Below are positions 30,258 to 32,974 of a DNA stretch of 32,974 nt, in pieces. The translations under genes and the position numbers were made by a program. The notes under the pieces are model-generated. The model was not told the DNA's origin, ran no database searches, and saw only the letters and a program-made list of their open reading frames with translations. Numbering within the stretch: position 1 is the stretch's first letter; each line of letters opens with the position of its first letter. Origin of the DNA: Frankiales bacterium (GTDB lineage Bacteria > Actinomycetota > Actinomycetes > Mycobacteriales > SCTD01); NCBI GenBank assembly GCA_025965935.1, contig JAOPVZ010000266.1, forward strand, positions 1-32,974, given 5' to 3'.

Positions 30258-31004
30258 CTACCCGATCTGGCGGCGTTGCGAGACCTCGGGTTCCCCGAGC
30301 CGGGCGTTGCGCCCGTCGCGCTCGCCGGCCCGCCAGGCCGGACCGTGCACCTGCCGGTCGCCGCGGCCGCCCCGCCAGGTGCCGCGGGCCTGCGACTCCT
30401 GGTCGTGGAAGGCACGGACCCGCTCGACCTTCTCGCGCAGCACGAGCGCTCCCGTCGTACCCGTGTCGGTCGGCTGCGACAGCGTGCGGGACCGGGCCTC
30501 CTCGAGGCGGGTCGACACCGCGTGCACCCAGCCCTCGTAGAACGACAGTCGCCACGACACGGCAGCGACGCGGGCAGCGGTGTGCTCGCCGGCTCGCAGC
30601 CGACGGCCGGCGGCGGTCGCCATCTGGGTGGCCAGTGAGGCCCACAGCCGCTCGACGACGTCGAGGTCGGCCGGGTACCCGAAGCCGAGCACGAACGTCG
30701 AGTCCTGCGCGACGTTGACGAGGACGTCGTTGGCCTGCGCCACGGCGAGGTAGAGGAACACCTGCTGGCGGTTGCCGCGCTTGCCCCGCTCGCCGATGAC
30801 GAGCCGGCGCTGCTCGAAGGCCTCCTCGACCGCCTTCAGACGCCGGGCCTGCTGCCGGGCGCGAGCGAGCTCGAGGTCGACGGCATAGGCGGTCGCGAGC
30901 TCCTGCGCCCGGGTCACGAACGCCTCGGCCTCGTGCTCGTTGGTGGTGCCCTCCGCCTGCGCGAGCAGCTTGCCGATCTTGTCCAGCAACCGCTCCTCAG
31001 ACAA
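30258..31004 (-). CDS. DUF2786 domain protein
   Basis: A 248-residue cytoplasmic protein. The N-terminal DUF2786 domain is clear at residues ~5-45 (LLDKIGKLLAQAEGTTNEHE, then AFVTRAQELATAYAVDLELA). The middle is helical (VFLYLAVAQANDVLVNVAQD, then WASLATQMATAAGRRL) and the C-terminus is basic, Gly/Arg-rich and low in complexity. No catalytic motif is visible and no function is established. TTG 31004 is preceded by GGAGG at the right distance; the start lies 8 bp inside the upstream metallohydrolase gene, so the two are translationally coupled. The pairing suggests a shared, unknown task. Confidence 0.85.
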   Translation of the reverse strand: MSEERLLDKIGKLLAQAEGTTNEHEAEAFVTRAQELATAYAVDLELARARQQARRLKAVEEAFEQRRLVIGERGKRGNRQQVFLYLAVAQANDVLVNVAQDSTFVLGFGYPADLDVVERLWASLATQMATAAGRRLRAGEHTAARVAAVSWRLSFYEGWVHAVSTRLEEARSRTLSQPTDTGTTGALVLREKVERVRAFHDQESQARGTWRGGRGDRQVHGPAWRAGERDGRNARLGEPEVSQRRQIG

Positions 31005-31461
31005 GACCGACCTCCCCGTAGGCGACGCGGAGGGCCAGGGTCGCCTCCGGGCCGAGCGCCTGCCCGACCAGCTCCAGCATGCACGCCCGGTACGTCGGTC
31101 CGTGGTCCGCGGTGTCGTGCCTGTGGAAGTCGACGTGGTGCGCCAGCTCGTGCAGCAGCACCGACTCACGCAGGGCCCACGGCCGGCCGTGCTCAGGGAC
31201 GGGCAGCGCGATCACCCCCGGTGCCTCCCAGTGCGCCTTGCCCTGCCCCCTGCGGGCCCGCAACCGCACGGCCGGTACGCCGGACAGGTGGCCGTCCGCG
31301 TACGTCTGGGCCGCCTCGAGGGTGCCGAAGAGCACCTCCGTGGGCAGCAGCACGGACGACCCTGCGACCAAGGCCCGTGGAGCGCCACGTCGTGCGGCGT
31401 CCAGGCGCAGCGCCCACGCGTCCTCCGCGGCGTAGACCTTCGACCGCTGGCTGTCGCGCAC
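30997..31461 (-). CDS. HExxH metallohydrolase (TIGR04338-like)
   Basis: A 154-residue protein with a zinc-metallopeptidase motif HELAHH (His104, Glu105, His108). A third ligand candidate, His120, follows in DHGPTYRACMLELVG, an arrangement like SprT-type and WLM-type minimal metalloproteases. I believe it matches the actinobacterial family TIGR04338. It has no signal peptide or membrane segment, so it is cytoplasmic. The substrate is unknown. GTG 31461 begins the frame; no strong ribosome site is seen, and TAGGCA lies six bases upstream, compatible with a leaderless start. Its stop lies inside the DUF2786 gene start (8-bp overlap), and it is divergent from the FprA-like gene. Confidence 0.85.
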   Translation of the reverse strand: MRDSQRSKVYAAEDAWALRLDAARRGAPRALVAGSSVLLPTEVLFGTLEAAQTYADGHLSGVPAVRLRARRGQGKAHWEAPGVIALPVPEHGRPWALRESVLLHELAHHVDFHRHDTADHGPTYRACMLELVGQALGPEATLALRVAYGEVGLV

Positions 31462-31501
31462 GCGTTCTGCCTACCAGGCTCGTGACGTCCCTCACAGGAG
31501 T

Positions 31502-31520
31502 GGTGGAACACCGGTGGAAC
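31502..31520 (+). repeat. Direct repeat in the divergent metallohydrolase/FprA promoter region
   Basis: GGTGGAAC occurs at 31502-31509 and again at 31513-31520, an 11-bp period, within the 116 bp between the two divergent starts. GGAAC is also a frequent -35 core of ECF sigma promoters, and CGTT follows the first copy after 18 bases. This could be either a tandem protein-binding site or a promoter element. The evidence is weak. Confidence 0.3.
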
Positions 31521-31577
31521 CTGCGACCGTTCATGTGGTGAGTGACGCGTGAAGGTGTCGAAAGAGGGAGTCCTGCT

Positions 31578-32974
31578 GTGAGTGCCGACCGTCCGGCGCG
31601 CATCGCGATCGTCGGTGCGGGTCCTGCGGGTATCTATGTCGCTGATGTGCTCATGAAGTCGGAGACCGCGGTCTCGATCGATCTCTTCGAGCGGCAGCCC
31701 GCTCCGTTCGGCCTGATCCGTTACGGCGTCGCACCTGATCACCCGCGTATCAAGGGCATCATCACCGCGCTGCACCAGGTGCTCGACAAGCCGCAGGTGC
31801 GGCTGCTCGGCAATGTGGAGTACGGCATCGACGTCAAGCTCGAGGACCTGCAGCGCTTCTACGACGCGGTCGTGTTCACCACCGGCGCCGAGAAGGACCG
31901 CGACCTCGACATCCCCGGCATCGACCTGCCCGGGTCCTTCGGGGGGGCGGACTACGTCAGCTGGTTCGACGGGCACCCCGACGTGCCCCGCGAGTGGCCG
32001 CTGCAGGCCCGCCAGATCGCCGTCATCGGTGCCGGCAACGTCGGTCTCGACGTCGCCCGGATGCTGTCCAAGACGGCTGATGAGCTGCTCGTCACCGAGA
32101 TCCCGGCGAACGTGTTCGAGGGGTTGCGGGCCTCGCCGGTGCAGGAGGTGCACGTGTTCGCGCGGCGCGGTCCGGCGCAGGCGAAGTTCACCCCGCTGGA
32201 GCTGCGGGAGCTCGACCACAGCCCGAACGTCGAGGTGATCGTGGCGCCCGCCGACATCGAGTACGACGACGGGTCGGTCGAGGCGATCAACTCCGACAAC
32301 CAGACCAAGCTGGTCGTGCGTGAGCTCGAGCGGTACGCGATGCGGACCGCCGAGCACGGCCTGGGTGAGCGGCCCCGCAAGCTGTTCCTGCACTTCTTCG
32401 AGTCCCCGGTCGAGGTCTACGGCGACGGCCGGGTCGAGGGCTTGCGCACCGAGCGGACCGAGCTCACCGGCGACGGCAACGTCCGCGGCACCGGGCAGCT
32501 CAACGACTGGCCCGTGCAGGCCGTCTACCGCTGCGTCGGCTACCGCAGCACCGAGCTCCCCGGACTGCCCTGGGACGCCCGCAACCACGTCGTCCCACAC
32601 GCCCTGGGCCGGGTCCTGGACCTCGACGGCAACCACATGGCCGGGCTGTACGTGAACGGCTGGGTCAAGCGCGGCCCGGTCGGGCTGATCGGCCACACCA
32701 AGGGCGACGCCATCGAGACCGTCAAGAGCCTGCTCGAGGACCTCCCCAGCACCCCACCCGCCCCCGAGCCCAGCGCGGACGCCGTCATCGAGTTCCTCGA
32801 CGGCCGCGGCATCCGCTACACCACCTGGGACGGCTGGTACCGCCTCGACAGCCACGAGAAAGCCCTCGGCGAAGCCTTCGGCCCCGTCACCGGCAAAGAC
32901 GGCCAGCCCAGCCCACGACCACGCGTCAAGGTCGTCGACAAGCACACCATGACCACCATCTCCCGCGCCGAGTA
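31578..32974 (+). CDS. fprA: Ferredoxin--NADP+ reductase, FprA-like (3' end cut by window)
   Basis: At least 465 codons are open to the window edge with no stop; the known family length (~455-460) means only a few residues are missing. The enzyme moves electrons between NADP(H) and ferredoxin through FAD. FAD-binding motif: IVGAGPAGIYVADVL; the FprA/adrenodoxin-reductase hallmark FGLIRYGVAPDHPRIKGI; NADP-binding motif IAVIGAGNVGLDVARML followed by the ARRGPAQAKFT segment; C-terminal FAD contact NGWVKRGPVGLIGHTKGDA. GTG 31578 has GGGAG seven bases upstream. It is divergent from the metallohydrolase gene. It may supply electrons to cytochromes P450 or other ferredoxin-dependent enzymes elsewhere in the genome. 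Confidence 0.92.
   Translation, partial: MSADRPARIAIVGAGPAGIYVADVLMKSETAVSIDLFERQPAPFGLIRYGVAPDHPRIKGIITALHQVLDKPQVRLLGNVEYGIDVKLEDLQRFYDAVVFTTGAEKDRDLDIPGIDLPGSFGGADYVSWFDGHPDVPREWPLQARQIAVIGAGNVGLDVARMLSKTADELLVTEIPANVFEGLRASPVQEVHVFARRGPAQAKFTPLELRELDHSPNVEVIVAPADIEYDDGSVEAINSDNQTKLVVRELERYAMRTAEHGLGERPRKLFLHFFESPVEVYGDGRVEGLRTERTELTGDGNVRGTGQLNDWPVQAVYRCVGYRSTELPGLPWDARNHVVPHALGRVLDLDGNHMAGLYVNGWVKRGPVGLIGHTKGDAIETVKSLLEDLPSTPPAPEPSADAVIEFLDGRGIRYTTWDGWYRLDSHEKALGEAFGPVTGKDGQPSPRPRVKVVDKHTMTTISRAE

Noticed and set aside
31212-32945. A 577-codon open frame on the minus strand opposite the FprA-like gene.
   Set aside because: It mirrors the high-GC codon pattern of the real plus-strand gene, whose FAD and NADP motifs are unmistakable; the antisense product has no recognisable domain.

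Overview
The window looks like chromosomal DNA of a high-GC actinobacterium. Support comes from the strong G/C third-position bias, frequent GTG/TTG starts, many 4-bp ATGA-type stop/start overlaps, a principal-type sigma factor next to a DUF3817 gene, a DUF2786 gene overlapping a small HExxH metallohydrolase gene, and an FprA-like ferredoxin-NADP reductase. The genus cannot be fixed from the sequence alone; a Kineosporiales/Frankiales-like actinomycete would fit. I saw no tRNA, rRNA, CRISPR array, prophage or insertion sequence.

Layout. (1) 1-4624, plus strand: end of a membrane protein, then amidase, GMC alcohol oxidase/dehydrogenase and aldehyde dehydrogenase, a tightly packed catabolic cassette. 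(2) 4614-7702: a stomatin-like SPFH protein with a small zinc-ribbon gene upstream, a hotdog thioesterase divergent from a zinc alcohol dehydrogenase, and a second small zinc-ribbon protein. (3) 7871-14340: an ABC importer operon. Two uncharacterised envelope proteins precede a fused LivH-LivM permease and the LivG and LivF ATPases. The lipoprotein substrate-binding subunit is encoded convergently and sits behind a TetR regulator. (4) 14361-16045: the TetR gene faces an acyl-CoA dehydrogenase across 23 bp that appear to hold two leaderless promoters and an operator, suggesting acyl-CoA-responsive control that may extend to the binding protein. (5) 16058-18333: a 57-codon acidic ORF, a sigma-70 factor, two small membrane proteins and a bidirectional terminator.

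(6) 18344-30205 is an exported-protein region: a sedolisin protease with almost no propeptide, a secreted CocE-type hydrolase, a secreted PQQ-like beta-propeller protein, a 1997-residue LPFTG-anchored surface protein and an L,D-transpeptidase lipoprotein. The giant protein is the most striking item. It has about eleven cadherin-like repeats, ten of which carry a Cys pair at the same place, followed by a Ser/Thr/Pro stalk made of DNA tandem repeats, SdrD-B-like domains and a sortase signal. Direct repeats and palindromes in front of the propeller and giant genes may be regulatory. (7) 30258-32974: DUF2786 and metallohydrolase genes, divergent from FprA, which runs off the window end.

All calls come from reading translations and motifs by eye; no database search was run.
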